23,269 nucleotides of DNA, taken from positions 1-23,269 of the forward strand of contig JAPLGK010000154.1 of NCBI GenBank assembly GCA_026390195.1, in the 5' to 3' direction. A program made the position numbers and the translations under genes. The notes beneath the pieces are model-generated. The model worked only from the letters and a program-made list of their open reading frames with translations, was not told where the DNA came from and made no database searches. This stretch comes from Caldisericota bacterium. Its GTDB lineage: Bacteria; Caldisericota; Caldisericia; Cryosericales; Cryosericaceae. Below are positions 15,601-22,432 of the stretch, piece after piece (position 1 is the stretch's first letter; the number at the start of each line of letters is the position of its first letter).

Positions 15601-16308
15601 ATGGCAGACGACGCGTTGTTCGACAGCACGGCTGACACTTATGATAGCTGGTACATGACACCCCTGGGCGCCTACACAGACGAGCTCGAAAACGCGCTAG
15701 TCTTCAAGCATGTGGGCGTCGTGCGGGGCAAGACCGTCCTGGACGTGGGGTGTGGTACCGGACTGTACAGTATCCGGTTGTCCGAAGCCGGCGGCGACGT
15801 CACTGCCGTAGACATCTCCTCGAAGATGATCGAGATAGCGCGCCGCAAGGCCCAGGACCGCGGTCAGTACATCTGGTACGATCAGGCAGACATGGTCAAA
15901 CTCCCCTACGAAAACAGGACCTTCGATATGGTTGTGTCGATTACTGCGCTCGAGTTTGTCACGGACCCGCTGCTGGCCCTCACGGAAATGGCCCGGGTAC
16001 TACGACCTGGTGGCAAGCTAGTCGTCGGCGTCCTCAACAACGATTCTCCATGGGCCGACGCTCGCCGTGAACACGCCAAGCGTGAGGAGTCCATCTACAG
16101 GGCAGCTCGTTCCTTTTCGTCGTCCGACCTGCGCTTACTGTTCCACCGCACGGGCACTTTTGGCGCCCTGACGATGGGAAGCTGCATCTACATACTTCCT
16201 GACGAGGACAAGTTCGTAGACAGCACCGCCTCGAGGCAGGAGTTCTTGGGCCGCATGTTCAGGCCGCTGACTGGTGCGTTTCTGGTCGGCGCTGCGCGCA
16301 AGCGCTGA
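15601..16308 (+). CDS. Class I SAM-dependent methyltransferase (Methyltransf_11/UbiE-like)
   Basis: 235 residues. Motif I VLDVGCGTG is at 46-54, with acidic Asp71 (VTAVDIS) for ribose binding. Motif-II-like MVVSITALEFV and motif-III-like ARVLRPGGKLVVGVL follow in order. This is a soluble cytoplasmic Rossmann methyltransferase. The small-molecule or lipid substrate cannot be read from sequence, and quinone biosynthesis neighbours are absent, so a UbiE function is not claimed. ATG 15601 lies 7 nt after AGGAGG; an in-frame ATG ten codons upstream lacks a site. The CBS-ACT gene follows after 19 bp, so both are probably one transcript ending at the hairpin at 17013-17042. Confidence 0.85.
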   Translation: MADDALFDSTADTYDSWYMTPLGAYTDELENALVFKHVGVVRGKTVLDVGCGTGLYSIRLSEAGGDVTAVDISSKMIEIARRKAQDRGQYIWYDQADMVKLPYENRTFDMVVSITALEFVTDPLLALTEMARVLRPGGKLVVGVLNNDSPWADARREHAKREESIYRAARSFSSSDLRLLFHRTGTFGALTMGSCIYILPDEDKFVDSTASRQEFLGRMFRPLTGAFLVGAARKR

Positions 16309-16327
16309 GGTCCCACGGGAGAAACCG

Positions 16328-16987
16328 ATGCTTGTCCGTGAATACATGACCCACGACCTCGTGACGATCGGGCCCGAAGCACGGTTGTCCGACGCTCTCA
16401 ACTTGATGCGCGCACACAACGTCCACCGTCTTCCTGTCGTCGAAGACAACCTGTTGATCGGCATCGTCTCCGAGAAGGACCTGCTGTATGCGCTGCCCTC
16501 CGTGGGCCGACCCATCAGTTGGGTGGAAGCCAGCGCCCAGGCCGCTTCCCTGCCTGTACGCCAGGTCATGCAGCCGGACGTGATCACGGTCTGCCCTGAC
16601 TGTCCCATCGAGTTGGCCGCCGCGACCATGGCCGACCACAACATCGGCGCATTGCTCGTCGTAAGCTCTCCCGAGTCGCATACGCTTGTGGGGATCATCA
16701 CCAAAACGGACATCTTCAGGCTGTTCGTCGAAATGCTCGGTTCACGCGCACCGGGTGTCCGCGCATCTCTTGAGATAGACAACCGCAAGGGTGCTCTCGC
16801 CTCGCTGTTCAACCGCGTCGTCGAAGCGGGCGGGCTCGTCGCGAGCGTGTCGTCGTTCCCTGCGGCATCGCCCAATCGCATCCGGATCATCCTCAAGGTG
16901 GCAGATGTAGACCAGGACACGATGCGCAGTCTCCTCAAAGCCGAGGAGACAGTGATCGACCTGCGCGAAATCCAGGGAGCTCGCTAG
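16328..16987 (+). CDS. CBS-pair and ACT domain regulatory protein (AcuB-like)
   Basis: 219 residues. Two CBS repeats occupy about 1-56 and 77-135; their signatures are HRLPVVEDNLLIGIVSEKDLL and GALLVVSSPESHTLVGIITKTDIF (quoted by ends). An ACT-like domain follows at about 143-216. CBS pairs bind adenosyl ligands (AMP, ATP, SAM) and ACT domains usually bind amino acids, so this is probably a cytoplasmic energy or metabolite sensor. The architecture matches proteins often annotated AcuB, but no acetoin gene is nearby. Pairing with a SAM-dependent methyltransferase 19 bp upstream makes a SAM-linked ligand imaginable, but this is inference. ATG 16328 is preceded by GGGAG at 7 nt; an earlier in-frame ATG lies in the methyltransferase gene. 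Confidence 0.85.
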   Translation: MLVREYMTHDLVTIGPEARLSDALNLMRAHNVHRLPVVEDNLLIGIVSEKDLLYALPSVGRPISWVEASAQAASLPVRQVMQPDVITVCPDCPIELAAATMADHNIGALLVVSSPESHTLVGIITKTDIFRLFVEMLGSRAPGVRASLEIDNRKGALASLFNRVVEAGGLVASVSSFPAASPNRIRIILKVADVDQDTMRSLLKAEETVIDLREIQGAR

Positions 16988-17235
16988 GCCAGCTCCTCAT
17001 CACAGTATGGCAGAAGGGCCGGCAGTATTCTGCCGGCCCTTCCGGTTCTTTGCACTTGTCGCCCCTCCTGCCTGTAGTAGTCGATGCCCACGAACTTCCC
17101 TACAGTCCGGACCAGTCCAGCCAGCTCCTCGATAAGGTATTTCCGAAGCAAGATGGAGAGTGGCAGAAGGGGCTTCTGACAGAGTGGATCCACTCGCAGT
17201 TCCACGATGAACTTCACCTGGTCTGACTCAAGCAT
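16984..17235 (-). CDS. Possible small protein (83 aa), unrecognised
   Basis: Open frame of 83 codons in an otherwise gene-free gap. Its first 60 codons have high GC in third positions and plausible protein composition (for example VKFIVELRVDPL and RKYLIEELAGLV). I do not recognise a family. Against it: no ribosome-binding site precedes ATG 17235, the last third is formed by the 17013-17042 terminator hairpin, and it overlaps the CBS-ACT stop. An internal GTG at 17214 is an alternative start. It could be a genuine small gene, a gene fragment, or chance. Confidence 0.3.
   Translation of the reverse strand: MLESDQVKFIVELRVDPLCQKPLLPLSILLRKYLIEELAGLVRTVGKFVGIDYYRQEGRQVQRTGRAGRILPALLPYCDEELA
17013..17042 (+). 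terminator. Strong terminator after the methyltransferase-CBS-ACT unit
   Basis: GAAGGGCCGGCAG (17013-17025) pairs perfectly with CTGCCGGCCCTTC (17030-17042) around a TATT loop: a 13-bp stem. The following CGGTTCTTTG is moderately T-rich. It lies 26 bp after the CBS-ACT stop. Confidence 0.8.
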
Positions 17236-17260
17236 GGTTCACGCCAGCTGCCACGTGACG

Positions 17261-17293
17261 GGTGACAGGCACCTCACACCATGTGAATTCCAT
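17261..17293. repeat. Possible second copy of the GGTGCCTG / GTGAATTCCAT repeat motif
   Basis: GGTGACAGGCACC (17261-17273) is followed after 8 bp by TGTGAATTCCAT (17282-17293). The same two words, TGTGAATTCCAT (6127-6138) and GGTGCCTG (6140-6147, reverse complement of CAGGCACC), occur adjacent in the palindrome between lpdA and tgpA. The GAATTC-containing part is in the opposite relative orientation here, so homology is uncertain. Confidence 0.35.
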
Positions 17294-17378
17294 CATAGCT
17301 GAGGCGTCCCGACGACGACAAACCATGACGTGACCATCGCTGTGAACGAATATGGACAGTGCCCAGTCCAACTGCTGT

Positions 17379-17416
17379 GGGCAAGGAGACCAGGTGCCCT
17401 CCTGGTCTCCTTGCCC
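17379..17416. terminator. Perfect 16-bp stem-loop upstream of the SDR gene
   Basis: GGGCAAGGAGACCAGG (17379-17394) pairs completely with its complement at 17401-17416 around the 6-nt loop TGCCCT. It lies 48 bp before the SDR start and is followed on the plus strand by CTCTTCAGGTTCCCGTTTTCG. A weak promoter-like pair, TTCAGG (17420-17425) and TATCCT (17442-17447) with 16-bp spacing, sits just after it; if that is the SDR promoter, the hairpin is an insulator blocking read-through. If transcription starts upstream, it is a leader hairpin. Confidence 0.65.
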
Positions 17417-17464
17417 CTCTTCAGGTTCCCGTTTTCGCTGCTATCCTGTGGCAGAGGTGAACCC

Positions 17465-18274
17465 ATGAGACTACAGGACAAGGTCGTCGTCATTACAGGT
17501 TCGACGCGGGGCATCGGCAGGTCTATCGCCCTCGCCTGCGCAAGCGAAGGCGCATCGGTCGTCATTTCTTCTCGCTCAGCGGAAGCAGTCCAGAGGACGA
17601 TCGATGAGATGAAGGCGCAAGGCTATGCCGCCGCCGGAATCACCTGCGACACGACGGTACCTGGAGCACTTGAGGAGTTGCTGCGGTTTGCTATCAGCAC
17701 CTTCGGCAAGGTCGACGTGTGGATCAACAACGCGGGCCTTTCCAGCGGCTATCGACCGCTGGACGAGATGAATCCACAGGAAATCTCCCAGGTCGTCGCA
17801 ACCAACGTGACGGCATTGGCAATAGGATGCAGTATTATCATCCCGTGGATGCAGGCCCACGGTGGAGGTATCATCATCAATATGAGTGGCCGCGGAGGCA
17901 AGGGCGAAGCCAGTCCCTGGACAGCGCTGTATGCTGCCACCAAAGCTGCGGTCACAAGCTTGACGCGGAGTCTCGCCGCTGAGAACAAGGGCAGCAACGT
18001 CTCCATCCATGCGGTCATCCCCGGCATGGTCGCCACGGATTTCTACAAGGACGTCGCGACCAGCCCAAGATGTTCAGGCGAACTGGAGAATCTGCCGTCC
18101 GTACTCGATGCCTTTGGTGTTCCTCTCGAAACGGTGGGGCAAGGATTCGTCGACATCGCGGCGCAGGAGCCCGGCAACGTGACGGGTCAACTCTACAGCC
18201 TGCTGCATGGCAAACGATTGTTTCGAGGCATCCTGAAGATGACGCACGCTCGCGTGACCCACAAGCTGAAGTAG
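17465..18274 (+). CDS. Short-chain dehydrogenase/reductase (SDR)
   Basis: 269 residues, classical SDR length. The cofactor loop TGSTRGIG is at 11-18, NNAG at 88-91, and the catalytic Tyr156/Lys160 in YAATK. Ser141 (NMSGRGG) is the likely catalytic serine, although the Ser-Tyr spacing is two residues longer than usual. The enzyme is a soluble NAD(P)-dependent oxidoreductase; the SSRS at 35-38 after strand 2, with basic residues at the cofactor loop, suggests NADP(H). The C-terminal extension LHGKRLFRGILKMTHARVTH departs from core SDRs. Substrate unknown. ATG 17465 is preceded by AGAGGTGA at 4-5 nt; in-frame ATG 17330 lies before the 17379 hairpin and lacks a site. No partner gene is coupled to it. 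Confidence 0.87.
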   Translation: MRLQDKVVVITGSTRGIGRSIALACASEGASVVISSRSAEAVQRTIDEMKAQGYAAAGITCDTTVPGALEELLRFAISTFGKVDVWINNAGLSSGYRPLDEMNPQEISQVVATNVTALAIGCSIIIPWMQAHGGGIIINMSGRGGKGEASPWTALYAATKAAVTSLTRSLAAENKGSNVSIHAVIPGMVATDFYKDVATSPRCSGELENLPSVLDAFGVPLETVGQGFVDIAAQEPGNVTGQLYSLLHGKRLFRGILKMTHARVTHKLK

Positions 18275-18305
18275 CCGACCGCTTCTCCTTATCGGCCACT
18301 CCATC

Positions 18306-18356
18306 GTTCCCGCCTCGGCGGGAACCTGTAGCAAGCCCAGAAACTGGATCCCCGCG
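18306..18356. repeat. REP/MITE-like element and probable terminator after the SDR gene
   Basis: GTTCCCGCC (18306-18314) and GGCGGGAAC (18317-18325) form a tight hairpin 31 bp past the SDR stop. CCAG-AAA-CTGG (18337-18347) follows, then GGATCCCCGC (18346-18355). This order of words resembles the dispersed intergenic family seen in many bacterial genomes, in which a CCCGC hairpin, CCAG..CTGGATCCCCGC and a second hairpin follow one another. Here the second hairpin's right half is missing, suggesting a truncated copy. Confidence 0.5.
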
Positions 18357-18482
18357 CACTTGGAAATGATAGACCGGATGATGTCTCGGGGCGATGCGCG
18401 GCGTCGATCCGTCTCCTGGAACAATCCGGACATAATGAGCTGTATGGCTGCAACAGCCGGCCGGCGACGAGGAGCGTGCTGG

Positions 18483-18779
18483 ATGAGAAGACTGATAACT
18501 ATCATGGCTTTCACAGGAGGCCTGTTGGGACTAGGCAACTACGTCTGGGACGGATGGACCATGGCATCCGGCGGGCGCAACCTCTATGTTCCCTCCAATG
18601 TCGTGTCGGTGCTGTTGCTGCTTATCGCCGGTTCCGTGTCTGCGACCATGCTGCTGCGCGACCACCGCCGGATGAGCGAAGAAGAACGCAAGGAGTACCG
18701 GGCAACACTAGCCCTTTCCATAGCCGCACTGGCTATCCTGAGCTCCTGGATTCTGTTCCGCGCCCTCAGAGCCGCCTGA
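18483..18779 (+). CDS. Small membrane protein, hypothetical
   Basis: 98 residues with three predicted hydrophobic segments: about 3-18 (LITIMAFTGGLLGLGN), 39-59 (NVVSVLLLLIAGSVSATMLL) and 75-95. A charged loop (RDHRRMSEEERKEYRA) lies between the last two. I do not recognise the family. ATG 18483 is preceded by GAGGAG at 8 nt. The same frame is open upstream to ATG 18360, but that extension runs out of the REP-like element and has arginine-rich, unlikely composition. It follows the SDR gene by 208 bp and probably has a separate transcript. Confidence 0.6.
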   Translation: MRRLITIMAFTGGLLGLGNYVWDGWTMASGGRNLYVPSNVVSVLLLLIAGSVSATMLLRDHRRMSEEERKEYRATLALSIAALAILSSWILFRALRAA

Positions 18780-18861
18780 CGCATATTCGATCGTATTCCC
18801 GGGAGGAGCGATACCGCCTGCAGCCGGCAACCCAGGCACCAGAACATTGCCAGCTGCTTGG

Positions 18862-19995
18862 CTAACCTCCTCCTTCTGGAGACTCCACGAGTTCGGCGAT
18901 CTTGGCCGCCGCCTTTAATCCATGTCCGGTAAACGCTGTGACAATCGTCTCGCCCGGCGCTGCGGCGCGAGCGTACCTGCGCGCGCCCGCGATCACCGCG
19001 GCGGACGTCGGTTCGATGAACCAGCCGCCTCGGCAGCAATCCCAAAGGCTGGCGATGATTTCCTGTTCGGAGACCGTCACGAACGATCCGCCGGAGGCAC
19101 GCACTGCCGCCAGCACCTGCGAACCACGCGCAGGGATCGCAATGGCGATGCCCTCAGCAGCCGTATGGCTCGTATGGATCTCAACGGGTTCATCCAGGCC
19201 ATCTGCGAACGCGGCCGCAAGAGGCGCGCATGTCACAGCCTGGACCGCCATAATGCGCGGCACATGACTCACGATTCCCGCCCGCGCGAGCTCCGTGAAT
19301 CCCAGGTACGCGCCGAGCAGCAGGGTGCCGTTGCCCGCGGGGAGAACCAGGGTATCGGGGACCGTCCAGCCGAGCTGTCCGGCGACCTCATAGGCGAATG
19401 TCTTTGTCCCGTGCAGGAACCACGGACTGTACACATGGCTGGCGTACACGCACGTTGTGGCCGCCTCGAGCGCCGCGCGCGCCGTGTCTTCGCGCGTTCC
19501 GGGGACGCGGTGCAGCGTCGCCCCATACGCCTCGATCTGCGCGGTCTTGGCGGGGGACGTATCCTCGGGTACGTAGATGTCGCAGGTGATGCCGGAACGG
19601 GCGGCATACGCGGCAACCGCGCATCCTGCGTTCCCTGAGGAGTCCTCGACGACACGCTTCACGCCGAGCTCGCGCAGGTGTGTCATCATGACCGCCGCGC
19701 CCCGGTCTTTGTAGGAACCGGTGGGAAACAGCTGCTCCTGTTTGATCAGCAGCACTCTCCCGTCGAATGCCACCGATAACAGAGGCGTCCAGCCCTCGCC
19801 CATCGTTACGACGTCCTCACCGACAGGCAGTGCCTCGCGGTAGCGCCACTGATCATATGGTCGGCCGACCGTCATGCCGGGCCGGAAGGACGGCTCGAAC
19901 CGCAGGTCCAGCATGCCTCCACACTCACAGCGGAGGCGCCTTCCGTCGTCGTAGTAGTCCCGACCGCACCGGGCACAGTACAGGGAATACTTCAT
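18862..19995 (-). CDS. thrC: Threonine synthase
   Basis: 377 residues. An N-terminal zinc-ribbon-like knuckle has Cys7, Cys10, Cys23 and Cys25. The pyridoxal-phosphate lysine is Lys96 in FPTGSYKDRGA, followed by the phosphate-binding SSGNAG. The enzyme converts O-phospho-L-homoserine to L-threonine in the cytoplasm. The metal-knuckle N-terminus and length fit the shorter bacterial/archaeal class II-like threonine synthases; the related threonine dehydratase/cysteate synthase families are the main alternatives. ATG 19995 has GGAGG close upstream and overlaps the preceding gene's stop (ATGA), so it is translationally coupled. No homoserine dehydrogenase or kinase gene is adjacent. Confidence 0.87.
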   Translation of the reverse strand: MKYSLYCARCGRDYYDDGRRLRCECGGMLDLRFEPSFRPGMTVGRPYDQWRYREALPVGEDVVTMGEGWTPLLSVAFDGRVLLIKQEQLFPTGSYKDRGAAVMMTHLRELGVKRVVEDSSGNAGCAVAAYAARSGITCDIYVPEDTSPAKTAQIEAYGATLHRVPGTREDTARAALEAATTCVYASHVYSPWFLHGTKTFAYEVAGQLGWTVPDTLVLPAGNGTLLLGAYLGFTELARAGIVSHVPRIMAVQAVTCAPLAAAFADGLDEPVEIHTSHTAAEGIAIAIPARGSQVLAAVRASGGSFVTVSEQEIIASLWDCCRGGWFIEPTSAAVIAGARRYARAAAPGETIVTAFTGHGLKAAAKIAELVESPEGGG

Positions 19996-20351
19996 CGTCC
20001 CTCCGGAAGCACATCGAAATCGGTACCGGCATCCCCGGCAAGGACATCTACCGTGGAGGCGCCGAATCGTGCGGCAAAGGTCTCCGGTGCTGCCTGCGAG
20101 ACAGAGACACTGGCAGGAACCTCCCGCTCGCGATACGACAAGTAGCTCGCTATGGAAAGGGGCTGTCCATCCTGCTGTGCCCGCAACGCCATACGATGGC
20201 CCCGTTGTTCACCATGCCGTCGAATGGTCGCGCGTATGACAGGAGCAGCCATCTCCCCACCCGCACGCACGACCGCCTCCAGGGCGACCCACGCGAACAG
20301 CAGCGCATGGCGTTGGGTGGTGAAGGCTTCTCTGATCTTCGTGTCGTGCAC
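19992..20351 (-). CDS. Short protein resembling the N-terminal half of the ATC hydrolase family
   Basis: 119 residues from GTG 20351, chosen because AGGAGG lies 5 nt upstream. An upstream in-frame ATG (20444) would cross the -10/-35 candidates. The helical stretch AFTTQRHALLFAWVALEAVV, then IRRHGEQRGHRMALRAQQDG and PLSIASYLSYRERE, resembles from memory the first part of L-2-amino-thiazoline-4-carboxylate hydrolase-family proteins. The metal- or substrate-site half that would follow is absent, replaced by a low-complexity tail rich in Ala, Val and Asp. It ends in an ATGA overlap with thrC. It may be a truncated or diverged paralogue, or an independent small protein co-expressed with threonine synthase; family assignment is weak. 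Confidence 0.55.
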   Translation of the reverse strand: MHDTKIREAFTTQRHALLFAWVALEAVVRAGGEMAAPVIRATIRRHGEQRGHRMALRAQQDGQPLSIASYLSYREREVPASVSVSQAAPETFAARFGASTVDVLAGDAGTDFDVLPEGR

Positions 20352-20394
20352 TCGTGCCTCCTGGAGTATCCCGGAAATGAGCCCCTGCTCCTGA

Positions 20395-20422
20395 AGTGTA
20401 CCGGGACAACCCCGCCAGGCAA
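20395..20422 (-). promoter_or_regulatory. Promoter candidate for the ATC-hydrolase-like-thrC pair
   Basis: On the minus strand TTGCCT (20417-20422) and TACACT (20395-20400) are 16 bp apart, each matching 4/6 positions. The leader would be about 37 nt, ending in the AGGAGG before GTG 20351. Confidence 0.35.
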
Positions 20423-20455
20423 GCCCGCGCATGCATGTTTTCACGTGTGTTCTGC

Positions 20456-20461
20456 TATCAT
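20456..20461 (+). promoter_or_regulatory. -10 element of a possible leaderless transcript
   Basis: TATCAT ends 6 nt before the ATG of the PAP2 phosphatase gene at 20468, and there is no ribosome-binding site before that ATG. This is the typical layout of a leaderless mRNA. No convincing -35 is seen at the expected distance. Confidence 0.35.
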
Positions 20462-20467
20462 GTCTGC

Positions 20468-21202
20468 ATGAAGAAACAGGCTTCGTTCATCGTGCACCGC
20501 GCTCGTCTGTGGCTGGAGAACCCCTGGCCGTTTGCGACGCTTGTCGGCGCGGCGCTGCTCTATGTCGCCGCCCTCGCTTCGGGTCTCGCAGAGGACGTAC
20601 TCGACAACGACAGCATCGTGCTGGCCGACGGCTGGCTCGTGCACTGGCTGGCCGCTCACCGTACGCCGGCCCGCATCGGTGTTTTCGACGCCGCCTCTTC
20701 TCTTGGCAACTGGCAGGTGGTCGTCGTCGTGCTGATCGCCGTCTTTGTCTTTCTGTGGAACCGCAGGCGTCGATCGGCGCTGGCGATGATTGTCGCAGCC
20801 ACCGGGTCACAGATCGTTGTATCACTTGGCAAGGCGGGCTTCGGCAGGCCGCGGCCCCCAGCCGTACTTGCCGTCGTCACGCCCCTGGACGCGAGCTTCC
20901 CATCTGGACATGCGAGCATCTCGGTCGCCCTGTACGCCCTGGGTTTCTATCTGCTGTTCCGTTCTGCGCGGTCACCGAGACTCAAGAGACTCTGGCTGAC
21001 CCTGGCATTTCTCTTCCCTCTGCTCATCGGGTTCAGCCGCCTGTACCTTGGCGCGCACTACCTCTCGGATGTCCTCGCGGGATGGGGTGTCGGGCTGTGG
21101 TGGTCCATCTTCGCCGTGGGCGTGTTCGGTTTCGCCCGCAGACGCCGAGATGCGAAACGTCAGGCAGCGGACTTCAGATCGCGCCCAAACACGGCGAAGT
21201 AG
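20468..21202 (+). CDS. PAP2-type membrane phosphatase
   Basis: 244 residues, six membrane helices. All three PAP2 signature motifs are present: Lys122 with RPRP at 127-130, PSGH at 145-148 (His148), and SRLYLGAHYLSDV with Ser190/Arg191, His197 and Asp201. Such enzymes dephosphorylate undecaprenyl pyrophosphate, phosphatidylglycerophosphate or phosphatidic acid on the outer face of the membrane; sequence alone does not choose between them. A short cytoplasmic basic tail (ARRRRDAKRQ) ends the protein. There is no Shine-Dalgarno sequence before ATG 20468. The next in-frame upstream ATG (20435) also lacks one. The 3' end overlaps the convergent MFS gene by 43 bp. A second, unrelated-branch PAP2 protein lies at 13204-13845. 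Confidence 0.88.
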   Translation: MKKQASFIVHRARLWLENPWPFATLVGAALLYVAALASGLAEDVLDNDSIVLADGWLVHWLAAHRTPARIGVFDAASSLGNWQVVVVVLIAVFVFLWNRRRRSALAMIVAATGSQIVVSLGKAGFGRPRPPAVLAVVTPLDASFPSGHASISVALYALGFYLLFRSARSPRLKRLWLTLAFLFPLLIGFSRLYLGAHYLSDVLAGWGVGLWWSIFAVGVFGFARRRRDAKRQAADFRSRPNTAK

Positions 21203-22383
21203 ATCGTCCCTGCAGCTCCAAAGGCCGCGGCAGTGAAGAAGTTGACGCCTGGACCCCGGTTCCACAACCATGCAGCACCAAACGCGGCGACCGAGACGAT
21301 GACGTCGCGGAGGAGATAGTAAGTTCCAAACGTCGACGCTTTGGCATTCTCCGGAGCAAGGTCCATGATCAGCGCCTTGCGCGTCGGCTCACCGTATTCC
21401 TTGAGGCCGCGCAGGACGAAGGCGCCGCACAGCGCGGGGAACGACCGACTGAAGTACAGCACGATCGGGAACGCAGTAAAGAAGACAAACGTCGTCAGCA
21501 CGAACGGCTTCTTGCTGTTGCGGTCCGCCAGAATTGCGATGGGGATGTAGACAAGCATCGCCGTCACCATCTCGATCGTGGTCAGGACGCCGAATTGCAG
21601 GGGCGTAATGCCATTCCGGTCCACAGCCCACAGCACGACGAACGCATAGGGAATCTGTTCGGCGAACCGGATGAGGATATCCGAGATGAGCAGGTTGCGC
21701 AGGTCGGGCGTAATGAAGTGGATGGAGTCCCTGAGGTGGACTGCACGGTCCTTCTTGCCGGCATCCGGGTCCTCCTTGATGAAGAAGACCTCCAGCACGA
21801 TGGCCACTGCACCCAGCAGCAAGGCGACCCCGAAAGAGATCCGGACACCCTTGACGCGTCCGAACACCTGGATGAGTGCGCCGCCTACGACCGGTCCCAG
21901 AGCCATGGGAATGCGCCGTATCAGTGAGTGGAGGCTGACACCCATCGTGCGCTTGTCCTTCGGGACGGCCTTGCTGACCAGCGACATGATCGCCGGCAGG
22001 GAGATAGCCGTCCAGGAGATGAAGAAGACAGCGCCTACGAGAACCGCCCACCACGTGGGGACGAGAATGACGATCACATATCCTGCCATCGCGACGAGGT
22101 TGAATACGATGAGGGCCTTCTTGTAGCCGAGCAGGTCACTGAGGTATCCGCCGGGAAAGCTGTACAGCGCCGACAACAGGTTGTCCATTCCGTTCAGCGA
22201 GCCGACCGCCCACGTCGTGCCGCCAACCGCCATGAGATACAGCGGCAGGAACCGCTCGGCCATCTTCTCGCCCATGCCTACCAGGACGACCATGGAAAGC
22301 AGGGCGATCATGCTGGAGTTCAGCGCAAAGAAGCTACGGATGGCGCCAGCAATGCGACGGCGCGGCACGCTTTCCTGATTCAT
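21160..22383 (-). CDS. MFS transporter
   Basis: 407 residues with about 12 membrane segments. The N-terminal half has VGMGEKMAERFLPLYLMAVGG and, after helix 2, GGYLSDLLGYKKAL, a form of the MFS G-x-x-S-D loop. The second half contains ADRNSKKPFVL and the helix-rich GLKEYGEPTRKALIMDLAPE. The last motif resembles quinolone-resistance/drug-efflux-like or sugar-proton carriers, but the cargo is unassigned. The ATG at 22383 has no clear ribosome-binding site; it lies 49 bp downstream of the enolase stop, so it is likely transcribed with eno. Its 3' end overlaps the convergent PAP2 phosphatase gene. It is not closely similar to the MFS protein at 209-1477. Confidence 0.88.
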   Translation of the reverse strand: MNQESVPRRRIAGAIRSFFALNSSMIALLSMVVLVGMGEKMAERFLPLYLMAVGGTTWAVGSLNGMDNLLSALYSFPGGYLSDLLGYKKALIVFNLVAMAGYVIVILVPTWWAVLVGAVFFISWTAISLPAIMSLVSKAVPKDKRTMGVSLHSLIRRIPMALGPVVGGALIQVFGRVKGVRISFGVALLLGAVAIVLEVFFIKEDPDAGKKDRAVHLRDSIHFITPDLRNLLISDILIRFAEQIPYAFVVLWAVDRNGITPLQFGVLTTIEMVTAMLVYIPIAILADRNSKKPFVLTTFVFFTAFPIVLYFSRSFPALCGAFVLRGLKEYGEPTRKALIMDLAPENAKASTFGTYYLLRDVIVSVAAFGAAWLWNRGPGVNFFTAAAFGAAGTIYFAVFGRDLKSAA

Positions 22384-22432
22384 GTCGTGGACAGGCGTCG
22401 TGCCGGGCCGTTCACTTGCTTTCGACCGCTAC

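Noticed and set aside
19005..19022. GGTTCGAT...AACC as a tRNA T-arm
   Set aside because: Lies within threonine synthase coding sequence, with no acceptor, D or anticodon arms around it; no tRNA is recognisable anywhere in the window.
20431..21927. 498-codon plus-strand frame over the PAP2 and MFS genes
   Set aside because: Arg/Asp/Gln-rich shadow; the PAP2 phosphatase with all three motifs is in a different frame and the MFS protein is on the other strand.
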